64,000 nt of DNA from Cytobacillus purgationiresistens (GCF_030813235.1 NZ_JAUSUB010000006.1:1-64000); one strand, 5' to 3'; shown: positions 1 through 10,865, counted from the first letter of the stretch. Program-made: numbers and translations. The notes: a model not told the origin generated them from the letters alone.

Positions 1-313
1 CTTGCTTTTTCTTGTTCTAATAATCGGATTAGAACATGATTTCTTCGGTTTCTTGCTTTTTCTTGTTCTAATAACCGGATTAGAACATGATTTCTCCGAT
101 TTCTTGCTTTTTCTTGTTCTAATAATCGGATTAGAACATGATTTCTTCGGTTTCTTGCTTTTTCTTGTTCTAATAATCGGATTAGAACATGATTTCTTCG
201 GTTTCTTGCTTTTTCTTGTTCTAATAATCGGATTGGAACATGATTTCTCCGGTTTCTTGCTTTTTCTTGTTCTAATAACCGGATTTCTTTGTTTTCTTGT
301 TCTAATGAATTAA
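1..313. repeat. 51-bp tandem repeat array (left end cut by window)
   Basis: About six head-to-tail copies of a 51-bp unit begin at 1, 52, 103, 154, 205 and 256. Each contains the dyad GTTCTAAT-n6-ATTAGAAC, so every unit could form an 8-bp hairpin, followed by a T-rich stretch. Because 51 is a multiple of 3 the array stays open in one frame as a repetitive leucine/phenylalanine-rich peptide; I regard that as a by-product of the repeat. A related array of the same period lies at 13374-13700. Confidence 0.9.
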
Positions 314-340
314 AATAACGAATATCCAAAGCTTTTCGTG

Positions 341-1231
341 TTAACTATAGTATCTTCCTTTTCCATGACCTATGCTTTTCAAGTGATTTGATAGGATGCT
401 CTGTATTTTTCTCTTTTGTATAAGCCCTTTGCACCATTCATAAACTGCATTTGTCGTAATCTTCATATCAGGAAATAGCAATGTCATTTCATCTACATTG
501 CGCAGGACAGCTTTTTCAAATTCTTCATTAGATTTGCATTTTAGGCAATGCAGCTTTCCGCTGTCAACCTCCATAAAGCTCTTGCAGTGTTGGCATATCA
601 CTCCCTTTTCTATATTCTCGTATTCATAAACTGGAATGCGTGAAAATGGGGATTTAATTAATTTTACGGAGGTTAATTGTTTTGAAAGATTTTGATGCAT
701 GGAGTTTAATAGTGATGGCTGATTATGCAAATGTTTGATAAATCTTGGGAGCTGTGTGGGCAAGATGATGTTTGCATTCAAGGGTGCTTGTAAGAGAGTG
801 AACTCCGGATTGACAAAGATGAGGAAAGATTCAATTGGGATGTTTATTTTATATTCAGCAAGTAACTGTCTGAATAATGACTCACTTCTGTTCAGTTGCA
901 TGAGCGGGTTTTTAATTTCTTTACCTGCTATCATGTACCATACATTTTTATCAACGTAAAAATCGCCTTCATAATTTTTCACTTCAAAGAGATAGATTTT
1001 ATGTTGTAATATGCATACTAAATCAATCTGAAATGTGGTTTGGTTGATTTCAAGAAGAAGGTCATCCAGAATAATAGCTTTGTTCATGAGCCGATGCATG
1101 TGTTGTTTGAATATCTGTTCACCCAAATAGCCTTTTTCTAGATTGAAGTAATAATGCTGGTCCTTTGCGTTTAAAGCTTTTCGCTGGTTTAAATGGTGCA
1201 TAATCATCCGTTCGGAATGGGGAGTGGTCAT
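341..1231 (-). CDS. NERD-domain (nuclease-related) protein
   Basis: A 296-residue soluble protein. Residues about 33-150 show the NERD pattern: a GxxGE motif (G34, E38), an Asp in a beta strand (D70) and an E-x-K pair (E83, K85), the catalytic arrangement of the restriction-endonuclease fold. The C-terminal third has two CxxC pairs near residues 215-235, probably a zinc ribbon. NERD proteins are thought to act on nucleic acid but their role in Bacillus is not settled. The start ATG follows AAAGGA about 10 nt upstream. It is followed by the 51-bp repeat array and preceded by the 6S RNA terminator, so it is probably transcribed alone. Confidence 0.8.
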   Translation of the reverse strand: MTTPHSERMIMHHLNQRKALNAKDQHYYFNLEKGYLGEQIFKQHMHRLMNKAIILDDLLLEINQTTFQIDLVCILQHKIYLFEVKNYEGDFYVDKNVWYMIAGKEIKNPLMQLNRSESLFRQLLAEYKINIPIESFLIFVNPEFTLLQAPLNANIILPTQLPRFIKHLHNQPSLLNSMHQNLSKQLTSVKLIKSPFSRIPVYEYENIEKGVICQHCKSFMEVDSGKLHCLKCKSNEEFEKAVLRNVDEMTLLFPDMKITTNAVYEWCKGLIQKRKIQSILSNHLKSIGHGKGRYYS

Positions 1232-1284
1232 GGATTCTCAGTCCTTTCGAGGTAATACAGGATACTTTAATTATATAATAACAA

Positions 1285-1319
1285 CAAAAAAACCACACAA
1301 AATTGTGTGGTTTTTTTGT
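1285..1319 (-). terminator. Rho-independent terminator of 6S RNA
   Basis: A perfect A/T-flanked hairpin (ACCACACAA / TTGTGTGGT) with a T run on the minus strand lies immediately 3' of the 6S RNA. It is nearly symmetrical and could work in both directions. Confidence 0.85.
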
Positions 1320-1321
1320 AA

Positions 1322-1519
1322 AAGAGTCCCGATTATGCCGTCGCTTTAAGGCCTTCATTTTGAACCCGCACTAAGCAGGTGGGTGTCCTGTTTTCAGCGT
1401 TTGTAAGTCCTCAAAGACATGAGGCATTTACGCTTCCGAAAAACTCCGGACTCCCGAAGGTAATATGTTCGGTCAAAATTTCAGGATACACAACGAACAC
1501 ATCAGGACTCTTTAGAATT
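1322..1519 (-). ncRNA. ssrS: 6S RNA (6S-1 / BsrA type)
   Basis: Read on the minus strand, this stretch carries signature blocks of Bacillus 6S RNA: a 5' GAGTCCTGATGTG segment pairing with the 3' end CGGGACTC to close the terminal stem, the internal block GGGAGTCCGGAGTTTTTCGG, and the conserved ACAGGACACCCACCTG segment. It lies beside aspS, the position of bsrA in B. subtilis. 6S RNA binds sigma-A RNA polymerase, mimicking an open promoter, and tunes transcription in stationary phase. Exact ends are inferred from the promoter and terminator. Any short reading frames here are not genes. Confidence 0.87.
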
Positions 1520-1525
1520 GAATAA

Positions 1526-1554
1526 ATTTTATCATAGACTCCCTTTTTTTTCAA
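1526..1554 (-). promoter_or_regulatory. Sigma-A promoter of 6S RNA
   Basis: On the minus strand TTGAAA (1549-1554) and TAAAAT (1526-1531) are separated by exactly 17 bp. The predicted start is near 1519, just before the 6S 5' stem. Confidence 0.7.
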
Positions 1555-1572
1555 GAAAGGCTAGATAGGTCA

Positions 1573-3348
1573 TTACTCACTTTTTTTCAAATTTAATGCT
1601 AAGTGAAGATCTTTCAATTGCGCTTCACTGACTTCTCCTGGTGCATCTGTCAATACACAGCTTGCACTAGCTGTTTTAGGGAAAGCAATGGTGTCACGCA
1701 GGTTTGTACTGCCTGTTAATAGCATAACAAGGCGATCCAGACCTAGGGCAATTCCACCATGTGGAGGCGTGCCATATTCAAACGCTTCAAGAAGGAAACC
1801 AAACTGTTCCACCGCTTCTTCCTTCGTAAATCCAAGGATTTCAAACATTTTTTCTTGAATATCTCTTTCAAAAATACGTAGTGATCCTCCCCCAAGCTCG
1901 TATCCGTTCAATACTAAATCATAAGCTTGAGCTTTTACTTCACCTGGATTCTTGTCCAATTGTGCCAAATCTTCTCTGGCAGGCATTGTGAATGGGTGAT
2001 GAGCGGCATAATAGCGGCCAGCTTCTTCATCGTACTCAAGTAACGGCCAATCAGTGATCCATAGGAAGTTGAATTTACTTTGGTCAATCAAATTCAAATC
2101 TTTTCCGAGTTTTGACCGAAGCGCGCCCAACGCATCTGCAACAACTGATTTCTTATCTGCAACGAAAAGAATTAAGTCGCCTGTCTCAACTTCCAAGGCT
2201 GCTTTAATGCCAGCTTGCTCTTCCCCTGTAACAAATTTCGCGATAGGACCTTTTAAGCCTTCTTCTTCAGCCTTCAGCCATGCAAGCCCTCTCGCACCAT
2301 AAACTGAAACGAATTCTGTTAGGGCATCGATGTCCTTGCGCGAGTAATTACTTGCCCCGCCTTTGACATTAATCGCTTTTACTTGCCCACCAGAAGAGAT
2401 TGCACCAGCGAATACTTTGAAGCCTGATTCCTTTAATATTTCTGATAGGTCCGTAAGTTCCAATGCAAATCTGGTATCAGGTTTATCTGAACCAAAACGA
2501 GCCATCGCTTCATGATAAGGCATTCTTTGGAATGGAGTTTGAATATCTAATCCCTTCACGTCTTTCATAATTTTTATCATCATGCTTTCCATGAGTAATA
2601 TAATGTCATCTTGACTCATGAAGCTCATCTCAATATCAATTTGTGTAAACTCGGGCTGGCGGTCCGCACGTAAGTCTTCATCTCGAAAGCATCGTGCTAT
2701 TTGATAATAGCGATCCATGCCACTGACCATTAATAGCTGTTTGAAGATTTGCGGAGATTGCGGCAAAGCATAAAATTCCCCAGGATGCACACGGCTAGGA
2801 ACTAAATAATCTCGTGCGCCCTCAGGTGTACTTTTTGTTAGGATCGGTGTTTCTACATCGATAAATCCTTCATCATCAAGATAGTTGCGAATCGCTTTGG
2901 TTACTTGATGACGCATTTTAAAAGTGTCTGCCATCACTGGTCTTCTTAAATCAAGATAGCGATATTTTAAACGCACGTCTTCAGATACATCTGTTTTATC
3001 ATCGATAATGAATGGTGGTGTCTTTGCTTCATTTAGAATTGTTACACTCTCAACTTGGACTTCAATTTTTCCTGTTTGAAGATTTTCGTTGACTGTGCCT
3101 TCTTTTCGGGCTACAACTGTACCTTCAATGTCCAGCACATATTCATTTCTAATTTTCTCTGCTGTTGCAAGTGCTTCAGGAGATAATTCCGGATTAAAAA
3201 CGGCTTGAACAATGCCTGTACGATCTCGTAAATCTATAAAGATTAAACCGCCAAGGTCACGGCGCTTTTGCACCCAGCCTTTTAAAACAATCTTTTCCCC
3301 AATTGCTTTCTCTGTAACTTCTCCGCAGTAATAGGTTCTTCCAAACAT
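1573..3348 (-). CDS. aspS: Aspartyl-tRNA synthetase
   Basis: A 591-residue class II aminoacyl-tRNA synthetase charging tRNA-Asp (the bacterial enzyme is about this length). An N-terminal OB-fold anticodon-binding domain (about 1-110) precedes the catalytic core. Motif 2 is seen at about 219-236 ([12 protein letters not shown]) and motif 3 near 535 ([14 protein letters not shown]). The bacterial-type GAD insertion lies between. ATG follows a GGAGGA ribosome binding site. It starts 11 bp downstream of hisS and shares its T-box-controlled transcript. Nothing unusual is seen. Confidence 0.98.
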   Translation of the reverse strand: MFGRTYYCGEVTEKAIGEKIVLKGWVQKRRDLGGLIFIDLRDRTGIVQAVFNPELSPEALATAEKIRNEYVLDIEGTVVARKEGTVNENLQTGKIEVQVESVTILNEAKTPPFIIDDKTDVSEDVRLKYRYLDLRRPVMADTFKMRHQVTKAIRNYLDDEGFIDVETPILTKSTPEGARDYLVPSRVHPGEFYALPQSPQIFKQLLMVSGMDRYYQIARCFRDEDLRADRQPEFTQIDIEMSFMSQDDIILLMESMMIKIMKDVKGLDIQTPFQRMPYHEAMARFGSDKPDTRFALELTDLSEILKESGFKVFAGAISSGGQVKAINVKGGASNYSRKDIDALTEFVSVYGARGLAWLKAEEEGLKGPIAKFVTGEEQAGIKAALEVETGDLILFVADKKSVVADALGALRSKLGKDLNLIDQSKFNFLWITDWPLLEYDEEAGRYYAAHHPFTMPAREDLAQLDKNPGEVKAQAYDLVLNGYELGGGSLRIFERDIQEKMFEILGFTKEEAVEQFGFLLEAFEYGTPPHGGIALGLDRLVMLLTGSTNLRDTIAFPKTASASCVLTDAPGEVSEAQLKDLHLALNLKKSE

Positions 3349-3359
3349 TGTGATTCCTC

Positions 3360-4634
3360 CTAGTTTCTATATAACGCAGTAAATTGCTCAATAAATGAAG
3401 AGAGCTCCATTTCCGTTTGTTCACCGCTATCCATTGATTTAAGATTGATCTTATTCGCTTTCAATTCATCTTCACCTAGAATAGCCACATATTTTGCATT
3501 TAGGCGATCTGCTGCTTTAAATTGAGCCTTAATTTTTCTATCTAAGTAATCTCTTTCAGCAGAGAAACCTGATTCTCGAAGTTTATGCAGGACACCAACT
3601 GTATAATCCTTTGCAGCTTCTCCGAGAGAGACGACATAACAGTCGATTCCTTTGTGTAACGGCAGATCAACCTTTTCAGCATCAAGCGCAGCAATTAATC
3701 GTTCAATACTTAAAGCAAAACCGATGCCAGGTGCCTCAGGTCCACCAACTTCCTCTGTTAAACCGTTGTATCTTCCACCGCCGCAAAGAGTTGTAATTGC
3801 TCCGAATCCTTCTGCATCACTCATGATTTCAAAAGCCGTATGATTATAATAATCCAAGCCGCGAACAAGGTTAGGATCTACCTCAAACTCTACGCCTATG
3901 TTTGTTAAATAAGTTTGTACCTTTATAAAGTATTGTTTAGATTCCTCATTGAGGTAATCAATAATAGAAGGAGCCGTTTTCATCAACTCGTGATCACGAT
4001 CTTGTTTACAATCAAGAATACGCATCGGATTTTTCTCTAATCGCCCTTGACAATCCGAGCAGAATTCACCAATTCTTGGCTGAAAATGATTGATAAGTGC
4101 TTCTCTGTGTGCTGTTCTGCTCTCTTTATCACCCAGGCTATTAATGATAAGCTTTAGCTTCTTCAATCCCATCTCTTTATAAAGTGACATCGCTAAAGCA
4201 ATCACTTCCGCATCGATCGCAGGATCATCACTGCCAATTGCTTCTACTCCGAATTGAACGAATTGACGGTAGCGGCCAGCTTGTGGGCGCTCATATCTAA
4301 ACATAGGACCCATATAATATAGCTTCACTGGCTGATTTGCATAACCAAACATTTTATGTTCAACAAATGAACGGACAGTGGATGCTGTACCTTCTGGACG
4401 CAATGTTAAGCTTCGTCCGCCGCGATCATCAAAAGTATACATTTCCTTTTGTACGATATCGGTTGTATCTCCTACACTCCGAAGAAATAAATCTGTTTGT
4501 TCAAAAATTGGGGTTCTAATTTCGTGATATTGGAATTTTCCACAAATCTCTCTTGCTTTCTTTTCAATGTATTGCCACTTTTCCACATCTCCAGGAAGGA
4601 TATCCTGCGTGCCTCTTGGTAATCGGATTGACAT
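3360..4634 (-). CDS. hisS: Histidyl-tRNA synthetase
   Basis: A 424-residue class II synthetase attaching histidine to tRNA-His. Motif 2 ([15 protein letters not shown], near 112-126) and the histidine-specific [14 protein letters not shown] motif (near 260) are clear, followed by a C-terminal anticodon-binding domain. The N-terminus ([14 protein letters not shown]) is the usual family start and follows AGGAGG. It is first in the hisS-aspS operon, downstream of a T-box leader, so expression should respond to uncharged tRNA. Confidence 0.98.
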   Translation of the reverse strand: MSIRLPRGTQDILPGDVEKWQYIEKKAREICGKFQYHEIRTPIFEQTDLFLRSVGDTTDIVQKEMYTFDDRGGRSLTLRPEGTASTVRSFVEHKMFGYANQPVKLYYMGPMFRYERPQAGRYRQFVQFGVEAIGSDDPAIDAEVIALAMSLYKEMGLKKLKLIINSLGDKESRTAHREALINHFQPRIGEFCSDCQGRLEKNPMRILDCKQDRDHELMKTAPSIIDYLNEESKQYFIKVQTYLTNIGVEFEVDPNLVRGLDYYNHTAFEIMSDAEGFGAITTLCGGGRYNGLTEEVGGPEAPGIGFALSIERLIAALDAEKVDLPLHKGIDCYVVSLGEAAKDYTVGVLHKLRESGFSAERDYLDRKIKAQFKAADRLNAKYVAILGEDELKANKINLKSMDSGEQTEMELSSFIEQFTALYRN

Positions 4635-4670
4635 AACATCATCCTCCTAATAAAAATTACTTTTACTAAA

Positions 4671-4996
4671 CAAAAAAACTCTCATCCCCTGTATTTATAA
4701 AAAATACAAGGGACGAGAGTTTGAATTTCCCGTGGTACCACCCTAATTGAAGTCGCTAAAGTATGCGTTCTTCCTCTTTCACAGTTAACGCCTGTTAACG
4801 TTCTTCCCCTACTAAATAAACATTTTTCAGGGAGAAACCTAAGAAGTGTTCTTTCGTCAAATCATCATACGGAAATGCTTTCAGCCCATGACATTTCCTC
4901 TCTTGTTATGTGGGGTTCAACTACTTTTCTTCCTCATTGGTTCAAAGGTGCTGCAAACATTCACTCAGGCAGCAGATTAAAATTTCATTTTATCTA
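4671..4996 (-). promoter_or_regulatory. T-box leader of hisS-aspS
   Basis: The minus strand has the hallmark T-box sequence AGGGTGGTACCACGGG (4729-4744), which pairs with the 3' end of uncharged tRNA. A strong terminator hairpin with a T tail (about 4677-4723) follows. Upstream is stem-I-like sequence with an AGAGAGG element near 4895. A CAC triplet near 4845, in the context GAACACTTC, is a candidate histidine specifier; that assignment is inference. When tRNA-His is uncharged the antiterminator should form and hisS-aspS be transcribed. Confidence 0.93.
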
Positions 4997-5000
4997 TATA

Positions 5001-5029
5001 ATCATACGGAGCATTGCTGGACATGTCAA
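5001..5029 (-). promoter_or_regulatory. Sigma-A promoter of hisS-aspS
   Basis: On the minus strand a consensus TTGACA (5024-5029) and TATGAT (5001-5006) are spaced by exactly 17 bp. The predicted start near 4994 gives a leader of about 360 nt, as expected for a T-box. Confidence 0.8.
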
Positions 5030-5045
5030 GCCTTTCCTGAACACT

Positions 5046-5222
5046 TTAAGATCGAGATAATTTCTTTTTTAACTTTCTTACGTCTTGAGTGGATACACCG
5101 AATTCTGAGGCGAGCTCGATCATAGTAGATTGTTGCTCTGATTGAATAAAATCGTGAAAATCGATACCGAATAGTTTATTTTCTCCTGCTTGTACATTCA
5201 TTCCTTTTTCACCAAATCTCAT
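5046..5222 (-). CDS. Small helix-turn-helix protein (YrzK position)
   Basis: A 58-residue open frame with an ATG after a GGAAGGGTGAT ribosome binding site. The C-terminal half (about residues 27-55: SEQQSTMIELASEFGVSTQD, then basic residues) reads as a helix-turn-helix like sigma-70 region 4, with a lysine/arginine-rich tail. It lies between hisS and the amidase, where B. subtilis has the small gene yrzK; the equivalence is by position. Its function is unknown. The gene ends just upstream of the hisS promoter -35 box, so some read-through into hisS is possible. Confidence 0.7.
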   Translation of the reverse strand: MRFGEKGMNVQAGENKLFGIDFHDFIQSEQQSTMIELASEFGVSTQDVRKLKKKLSRS

Positions 5223-5460
5223 CTTTTAATCACCCTTCCGCTCATATGTTTATCTCCATTTATTATTTCCATAACCTGTCTGATTTATTTTGTATTTTAC
5301 AAGCTGTTTACAATTTATATTCAATGGCCGATATTAGAAGGGGATTGCTTTTGAAAGATCGAATGACATACATAGGGTCACGAAACTTTTCACCAGGCTT
5401 GACTAGCTGTGAGTTTTTTGCTTTTCTTGTATGGTGATAAATGAGAGAGGAGGAACATAT

Positions 5461-7245
5461 TTGGTAAGAAGGAAGAATTTCATGATGCTTGTCTGCCTCA
5501 TCCTTCTGGCCGGCATCGTTTTCCCCCAGCCGAAAGCGATTGCTGAAGGGAAAAATGTAAAAATAGCTACTGATATTTTAAATGTGCGGACTGGCCCCGG
5601 GCTGAGTTATCCTGTCTTAGGAATAGCAGAGAAGGGTGAGCAGTTTACAATGCTTTCCCAGCAAGATGAATGGATTGAAATTGATTTTGGTTCTAAGGGA
5701 AAAGGATGGGTCGCTGATTGGCTTGTTGTGCTTGATAGCCCGCAGTCAGCATCCGCCCCAACAAAGACTGAGCAAGAAACAGTCAGCAACTCACAAGCTA
5801 CCGTAAACACGGATGGTTTAAGAGTCCGAGGAGGCCCAGCGACTGACAAAAAAGTACTAGGCCTAATAGGAAAAGGGGAATATCGCCTCGTCTCACAACA
5901 GGGTGACTGGGTCGAGCTCGAAACCGTATATGGAAATGGTTGGGTAGCAAAGGAATTTGTTGATTTTTCAAGATCAACACAAAAAAGTGAGAAACACAAG
6001 TCTTCTGCAAAAACAAAAACAGGGACAATCATTGGTGATGCGTTAAATGTACGAAGCGAACCATCTCAAGCGAACAATATCATTGGAAAATTAACCAATG
6101 GAGAAACCGTTGAAATACTCTCTCAGCAAAATGACTGGACAGAGATTTCATATGCTGGTTCCTCTGCATGGATCAGCAGTCAATATGTACGTGCGCACTC
6201 CAATGACCAGACTGATGAAAATCAACAAACGACAAAACAAACTGCTGGACAAAGCGGCAAGGTGACAGCTGGCTCTTTAACAGTGAGAGAATCCCCTTCA
6301 TTAAACGGCAAGAACATCGGAACTGTTTCACATGGCCAAACGTTCGCAATTAGTGAAGAAGAAAATAATTGGTTTAAAATTGAATACAAGCCTGGTGTAT
6401 TTGGATGGGTTGCTGGCTGGTATATAGAAAAGTCCGGTGAAGGCAATACTCAACAAACAGAAGCAAAAAGCCTCAATGGTGGAAACGTCACTATCTTGCA
6501 AAACGGTTCTAATATTAGAAAAAAGGCAAGCACCCAATCTGATGTTTTACAACTAGCCAATCAAGGTGATGTATTTGAAGTTATCAGCCTGCAAAATGAT
6601 TGGTATGAAGTAAAGCTAGCAGGCGGTGCCAGCGGGTTTATCGCTGGGTGGATTGTTTCAGCAGATGGTTCGGTTCCTAAAGTGGAGAACCCTGGAGGCA
6701 GTTTACAATTGGGAAACAAAACAATTGTCATTGATCCAGGACATGGTGGGAGAGATAATGGAACAACTGGTGCCTCAGGTACATTAGAAAAAACGTTAAA
6801 CATGAGAACGGCAGAAATATTATCCGGGAAACTAAAAGCTGCTGGGGCAAATGTAGTACTTACAAGACAACAAGATACTTATATCCCGTTGCAATCAAGA
6901 GTAAGTACGTCTCATATGCATAACGCAGATGCATTTATTAGCATCCATTATGATAGTATTGAAGACCGAAGCATCCGCGGCATGACAACGTATTACCATC
7001 ACTCTTATCAACAAGAGCTAGCAGCAGATGTACACACTGCCGCTAGCGCGAAAGTAAACATACCAGATCGCGGGTATAGACAAGGCGATTATTTTGTCAT
7101 CAGAGAAAACAATCGGAAAGCAATTTTGCTTGAGCTTGGTTATTTAAGTAACCCGACTGAAGAAATGCTCGTGTCATCTGCTCAATACCAAGAGGCAGTT
7201 GCAACTGGTATCTTTCAAGGCTTAGCTAAGCATTTTAGTAATTAA
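5461..7245 (+). CDS. yrvJ: N-acetylmuramoyl-L-alanine amidase with five SH3b repeats
   Basis: An exported cell-wall hydrolase of 594 residues from the TTG start at 5461, which follows GAGAGGAGG. A signal peptide (about 1-29) leads five bacterial SH3 domains, each with an N-V-R-x-x-P/A-type motif and a closing GWV/WI-type motif. The C-terminal Amidase_3 domain (about 425-594) has the zinc ligands in DPGHGG, the Glu of TLEKTLN, the His of SIHYDS, and the catalytic Glu of LLELGYLS. It cleaves the bond between MurNAc and the stem peptide. Same position and architecture as B. subtilis YrvJ. It is oriented opposite to its neighbours. Confidence 0.92.
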   Translation: MVRRKNFMMLVCLILLAGIVFPQPKAIAEGKNVKIATDILNVRTGPGLSYPVLGIAEKGEQFTMLSQQDEWIEIDFGSKGKGWVADWLVVLDSPQSASAPTKTEQETVSNSQATVNTDGLRVRGGPATDKKVLGLIGKGEYRLVSQQGDWVELETVYGNGWVAKEFVDFSRSTQKSEKHKSSAKTKTGTIIGDALNVRSEPSQANNIIGKLTNGETVEILSQQNDWTEISYAGSSAWISSQYVRAHSNDQTDENQQTTKQTAGQSGKVTAGSLTVRESPSLNGKNIGTVSHGQTFAISEEENNWFKIEYKPGVFGWVAGWYIEKSGEGNTQQTEAKSLNGGNVTILQNGSNIRKKASTQSDVLQLANQGDVFEVISLQNDWYEVKLAGGASGFIAGWIVSADGSVPKVENPGGSLQLGNKTIVIDPGHGGRDNGTTGASGTLEKTLNMRTAEILSGKLKAAGANVVLTRQQDTYIPLQSRVSTSHMHNADAFISIHYDSIEDRSIRGMTTYYHHSYQQELAADVHTAASAKVNIPDRGYRQGDYFVIRENNRKAILLELGYLSNPTEEMLVSSAQYQEAVATGIFQGLAKHFSN

Positions 7246-7358
7246 TGAAGGAGAGTATGGTCACATGGGCCTGCTCTTCTTTTATTAAAATATACTTCTT
7301 TTGAAAAAAGTCTAAAACATAAAAATAAGGTATTTAGATTTCTGGTTAATTTATGCGC

Positions 7359-7406
7359 AAAAAAGCTGAGACAAAAAGGTTCCCCCTTGGTCTCAGCTTT
7401 TCTTTT
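7359..7406 (-). terminator. Terminator after dtd
   Basis: An inverted repeat AAAAGCTGAGAC / GTCTCAGCTTTT around a loop of about 17 nt, with T runs on both sides. It ends the rel-dtd transcript and may also stop the convergent amidase transcript. Confidence 0.85.
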
Positions 7407-7845
7407 ATTTACTTTCAATCACCAATGTAACAGGTCCATCATTTGTTAATTGCACGTCCATCATTGCACCAAATACACCTGTTTCTACCTTGATACCTTT
7501 TTCACATAAGAGCTTATTGAAATGCTCGTATATCTGAACAGCTTGTTCAGGTCGAGCTGCTTTCATAAAATTGGGACGCCTTCCCTTGCGGCAATCACCG
7601 TATAATGTAAATTGGGAAACAGAGAGAATTTCTCCGCAGGTATCTAATAAGGAACGGTTCATTTTCCCTTCCTCATCATCAAACACGCGCAGATTTGCAA
7701 TTTTATCAGCTAAAAAAGCAGCATCCTCGTTTGTATCTTCATGAGTAACACCGATAAGCAAGACAAACCCTTTTGAAATTCGCCCAACACAACTGCCTTC
7801 GACGATTACGCTTGCTTCCTTGCTCCGTTGAACTACGACTTTCAT
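7405..7845 (-). CDS. dtd: D-aminoacyl-tRNA deacylase
   Basis: A 146-residue enzyme that hydrolyses D-amino acids (and glycine) from mischarged tRNA. The two family motifs are visible: SQFTLYGD near 78 and the Gly-cisPro-containing NDGPVT near 135. ATG at 7845 is preferred because AAGGAG lies 9 nt upstream; a GTG two codons earlier is too close to it. The gene follows rel by 13 bp, the conserved rel-dtd pair of Firmicutes. Confidence 0.95.
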   Translation of the reverse strand: MKVVVQRSKEASVIVEGSCVGRISKGFVLLIGVTHEDTNEDAAFLADKIANLRVFDDEEGKMNRSLLDTCGEILSVSQFTLYGDCRKGRRPNFMKAARPEQAVQIYEHFNKLLCEKGIKVETGVFGAMMDVQLTNDGPVTLVIESK

Positions 7846-7858
7846 TACCACTAACTCC

Positions 7859-10054
7859 TTAGTTCATAATTCTCCTCACGGCATAAACATCTGGAATTTG
7901 CTTAATACGGTCGACGACTTTCTGCAGGTGGTTTACATTTTGGATTGATATCGACATATTTATGGATGCCGCTTTGTTTTTGTCCGATCGCCCAGTCACT
8001 GCAGATAAATTTGTTTTAGCCTCGTTAACCGCTTGCAAAACCTCATTTAGCAAGCCGCGGCGATCATATCCAGTAATTTCGATTTCGACATTATATTCTT
8101 TCTGATCATTTAGTGCCGTTTCCCATTCAACTGGGATGAGTCTTGCTTTAGCATCATGGGTATTGATATTCGTACAGTCCGCTCTGTGAACCGACACACC
8201 TCTGCCCTTTGTAATAAAACCGACAATCTCATCACCCGGCACCGGGTTGCAGCAACGGGAAAGACGAATGAGAAGATTATCAATACCAGAAACTCTCACA
8301 CCTGACTCTCGTTTTTTTGCTTGAGGCAGCTGCTTAAGCTCTGATACGGCATTCGATATATCAGTACTTTGTTCCAAGTCACGCTGCTTGCGCAATTTTT
8401 CGGTTAATCGATTAGCTACTTGAAGTGCAGTTATACCGTTATAACCAACAGAAGCATATAAATCCTCATCTGTGGAAAAATTGTATTTTTCTGATACTCG
8501 TTTTAAGTTTTCAGTAGTGAGGATATCCTTCAGATCAAAATCCATATTGCGGATTTCCTTTTCAACAAGCTCACGGCCTTTTTCAACGTTGTCTTCTTTA
8601 CGCTGCTTCTTGAAAAACTGTCTTATTTTGTTTTTTGCTTGTGAAGATTGAGCAAGCTTTAACCAGTCCTGACTTGGACCATAGGAATGCTTCGATGTTA
8701 AAATCTCAATAATATCACCTGTCTGCAGCTGATAATCGAGCGTTACCATCTTGCCATTGACCTTCGCACCAATGGTTTTACTCCCAATTTCAGAATGAAT
8801 GCGATAGGCAAAATCAATCGGCACAGATCCTGCAGGCAATTCAATTACATCACCTTTCGGCGTAAAGACAAACACCATATCTGAAAACAGGTCCATCTTC
8901 AACGATTCCATGAATTCTTCAGCATTAATCGCATCATCCTGGAAGTCCAGAATTTCACTAAACCATTTAAGCTTTTCTTCAAAGGAAGAGTGCTCGCTTA
9001 CTTTTTTGCCTTCTTTATAAGCCCAGTGAGCAGCGATACCGAATTCAGCAATTCTATGCATATCAACCGTTCGAATCTGAACCTCCAAAGGATCACCTTT
9101 CGGCCCGATAACTGTTGTATGCAATGATTGATACATGTTCTGTTTAGGCATGGCAATATAGTCTTTGAATCTTCCTGGCATCGGCTTCCAGTACGTGTGG
9201 ATAATCCCAAGAACGGCATAGCAATCTTTAATGCTGTTTACAACTATCCTTACTGCAAGCAGATCATATATCTCGTTAAATTGTTTGTTTTGCAGCGCCA
9301 TTTTCCGATAGATGCTGTAAATATGCTTCGGCCGTCCTGATATTTCTGATTTAATAGAAACATCCCCAAGCTTTTCACGCATTACACTGATGACTTCATC
9401 AAGATATTGTTCACGCTCTGCTCTTTTTTTCTTCATCAGATTGACTATTCGGTAATATTGCTGTGGATTTAAATATCTTAAAGCTGTATCTTCCAGCTCC
9501 CACTTAACCTTCGAAATACCTAATCGATGGGCAAGAGGCGCAAAAATTTCAAGTGTTTCATTAGAAATGCGGCGTTGTTTTTCCGCAGGCAAATGCTTTA
9601 ATGTCCGCATATTGTGAAGTCTGTCAGCAAGCTTGATTAATATGACGCGAATATCCTGCGCCATTGCAACAAACATTTTCCGATGATTCTCGGCCTGCTG
9701 TTCTTCTTGTGATTTATATTTAATTTTTCCAAGCTTAGTTACACCGTCGACAAGCATCGCCACTTCTTCACTGAAGCTTTCCTCAATATCTTTAAGCGTC
9801 GCCTCAGTGTCTTCAACAACATCATGTAGAAAACCAGCTGCCACAGTGGACGGATCCATCTCTAAATCCGCTAAGATACCAGCAACTTGGATTGGATGGA
9901 TGATATAAGGTTCACCTGATTTACGATATTGATCACGATGCGCATGCTTTGCAAATTCATAAGCCTTCTTCACAAATTGTGCATGCTCTTCGTTTAAGTA
10001 TTCTCTTGTCCTGTCGATGACTTGTTCGGCGGTCAAAACCTGATCGTTCGCCAT
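7859..10054 (-). CDS. relA: Bifunctional (p)ppGpp synthetase/hydrolase Rel
   Basis: A 731-residue stringent-response enzyme. In order: an HD hydrolase domain (HPIQVAGIL and HDVVEDT, about 45-160), a RelA/SpoT synthetase domain ([11 protein letters not shown], near 270), a TGS domain (about 390-450), a conserved-cysteine region ([10 protein letters not shown]) and a C-terminal ACT domain. Intact HD residues and the RFKD motif indicate a long bifunctional Rel that makes and destroys (p)ppGpp. The open frame extends 27 codons upstream, but ATG at 10054 has AAAGGTGA before it and matches the family N-terminus [11 protein letters not shown]. Confidence 0.97.
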   Translation of the reverse strand: MANDQVLTAEQVIDRTREYLNEEHAQFVKKAYEFAKHAHRDQYRKSGEPYIIHPIQVAGILADLEMDPSTVAAGFLHDVVEDTEATLKDIEESFSEEVAMLVDGVTKLGKIKYKSQEEQQAENHRKMFVAMAQDIRVILIKLADRLHNMRTLKHLPAEKQRRISNETLEIFAPLAHRLGISKVKWELEDTALRYLNPQQYYRIVNLMKKKRAEREQYLDEVISVMREKLGDVSIKSEISGRPKHIYSIYRKMALQNKQFNEIYDLLAVRIVVNSIKDCYAVLGIIHTYWKPMPGRFKDYIAMPKQNMYQSLHTTVIGPKGDPLEVQIRTVDMHRIAEFGIAAHWAYKEGKKVSEHSSFEEKLKWFSEILDFQDDAINAEEFMESLKMDLFSDMVFVFTPKGDVIELPAGSVPIDFAYRIHSEIGSKTIGAKVNGKMVTLDYQLQTGDIIEILTSKHSYGPSQDWLKLAQSSQAKNKIRQFFKKQRKEDNVEKGRELVEKEIRNMDFDLKDILTTENLKRVSEKYNFSTDEDLYASVGYNGITALQVANRLTEKLRKQRDLEQSTDISNAVSELKQLPQAKKRESGVRVSGIDNLLIRLSRCCNPVPGDEIVGFITKGRGVSVHRADCTNINTHDAKARLIPVEWETALNDQKEYNVEIEITGYDRRGLLNEVLQAVNEAKTNLSAVTGRSDKNKAASINMSISIQNVNHLQKVVDRIKQIPDVYAVRRIMN

Positions 10055-10316
10055 GGAATCACCTTTATCCCAAAGTATTTTATCTAGATTTTCCGTTTTC
10101 GGTTTAAAATAAACTGCAATAGAATAGTCGCTCATTTTCTATTATAAAGAGTTAAAATTTAAATGATTGTTACTATTATCGAAAAAAAATGAAGAGATGT
10201 AAAGGGATTGTCTTTTATTTTTGAGAAAAAAATAAAAAAATGTCGAAGTTTGTAATTAAATTTTCCTTTGTTTACAGATCCAGCCAATCTTTCGCCTATA
10301 AATGGCTATATATAAT

Positions 10317-10343
10317 AAAAAGAGCGCCAAAATAAGCGCTCAT
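10317..10343 (-). terminator. Terminator after apt
   Basis: Minus-strand hairpin GAGCGC...GCGCTC followed by TTTTTATTA lies 10 bp past the apt stop. It separates recJ-apt from rel. Confidence 0.8.
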
Positions 10344-10352
10344 CATAGAAAG

Positions 10353-10865
10353 TTAAAATTTCATTAATGTAAGGACATCATATTTATCAAGCTTATCATG
10401 TCCGCCTAAATAGCTCAACTCAATTAAGAAGGCAATTCCAGCAACTACTCCACCAAGCTCTTCTACTAACTTAATTGTTGCGTCGATTGTCCCGCCAGTT
10501 GCAAGAAGATCATCTGTAATCAATACTCTTTGACCCGGTTTAATCGCATCTTTATGGATAGTCAAAACATCTTTGCCATATTCCAATCCATAATCCACTT
10601 TAACCGTTTCTCTTGGCAGCTTTCCATCTTTACGAACAGGTGCAAAACCTACCCCTAAAGAATAAGCTACTGGGCAACCGATAATAAAGCCACGTGCTTC
10701 AGGTCCGACCACAAGATCAATTTCTCTATCGCGTGCATAATCTACGATTTGATCTGTTGCATATTTATATGCTTCGCCATTATCCATTAAAGTTGTAATA
10801 TCTTTAAATTTAATCCCTGGCTTTGGCCAGTCCTCAACGATCGTGACAAATTGTTTCAAGTCCAT
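10353..10865 (-). CDS. apt: Adenine phosphoribosyltransferase
   Basis: A 170-residue purine salvage enzyme converting adenine plus PRPP to AMP. The PRPP-binding motif [13 protein letters not shown] lies near 120-132. Length and N-terminus ([23 protein letters not shown]) are standard. The start overlaps the end of recJ by 10 bp, so translation is probably coupled. The recJ-apt-rel order is conserved in Bacillaceae. Confidence 0.97.
   Translation of the reverse strand: MDLKQFVTIVEDWPKPGIKFKDITTLMDNGEAYKYATDQIVDYARDREIDLVVGPEARGFIIGCPVAYSLGVGFAPVRKDGKLPRETVKVDYGLEYGKDVLTIHKDAIKPGQRVLITDDLLATGGTIDATIKLVEELGGVVAGIAFLIELSYLGGHDKLDKYDVLTLMKF

Noticed and set aside
1-313. A 103-codon open frame across the first repeat array
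   Set aside because: It only reflects a 51-bp (17-codon) repeat staying in frame; no ribosome binding site is visible and the peptide is a simple repeat.
1119-1358. Minus-strand frame across the 6S RNA and NERD start
   Set aside because: It overlaps the conserved 6S RNA and its terminator and is in the wrong frame for the NERD gene.
10054-10135. 27-codon N-terminal extension of Rel
   Set aside because: The family starts at MANDQ-like sequence, which has its own ribosome binding site; the extension does not.
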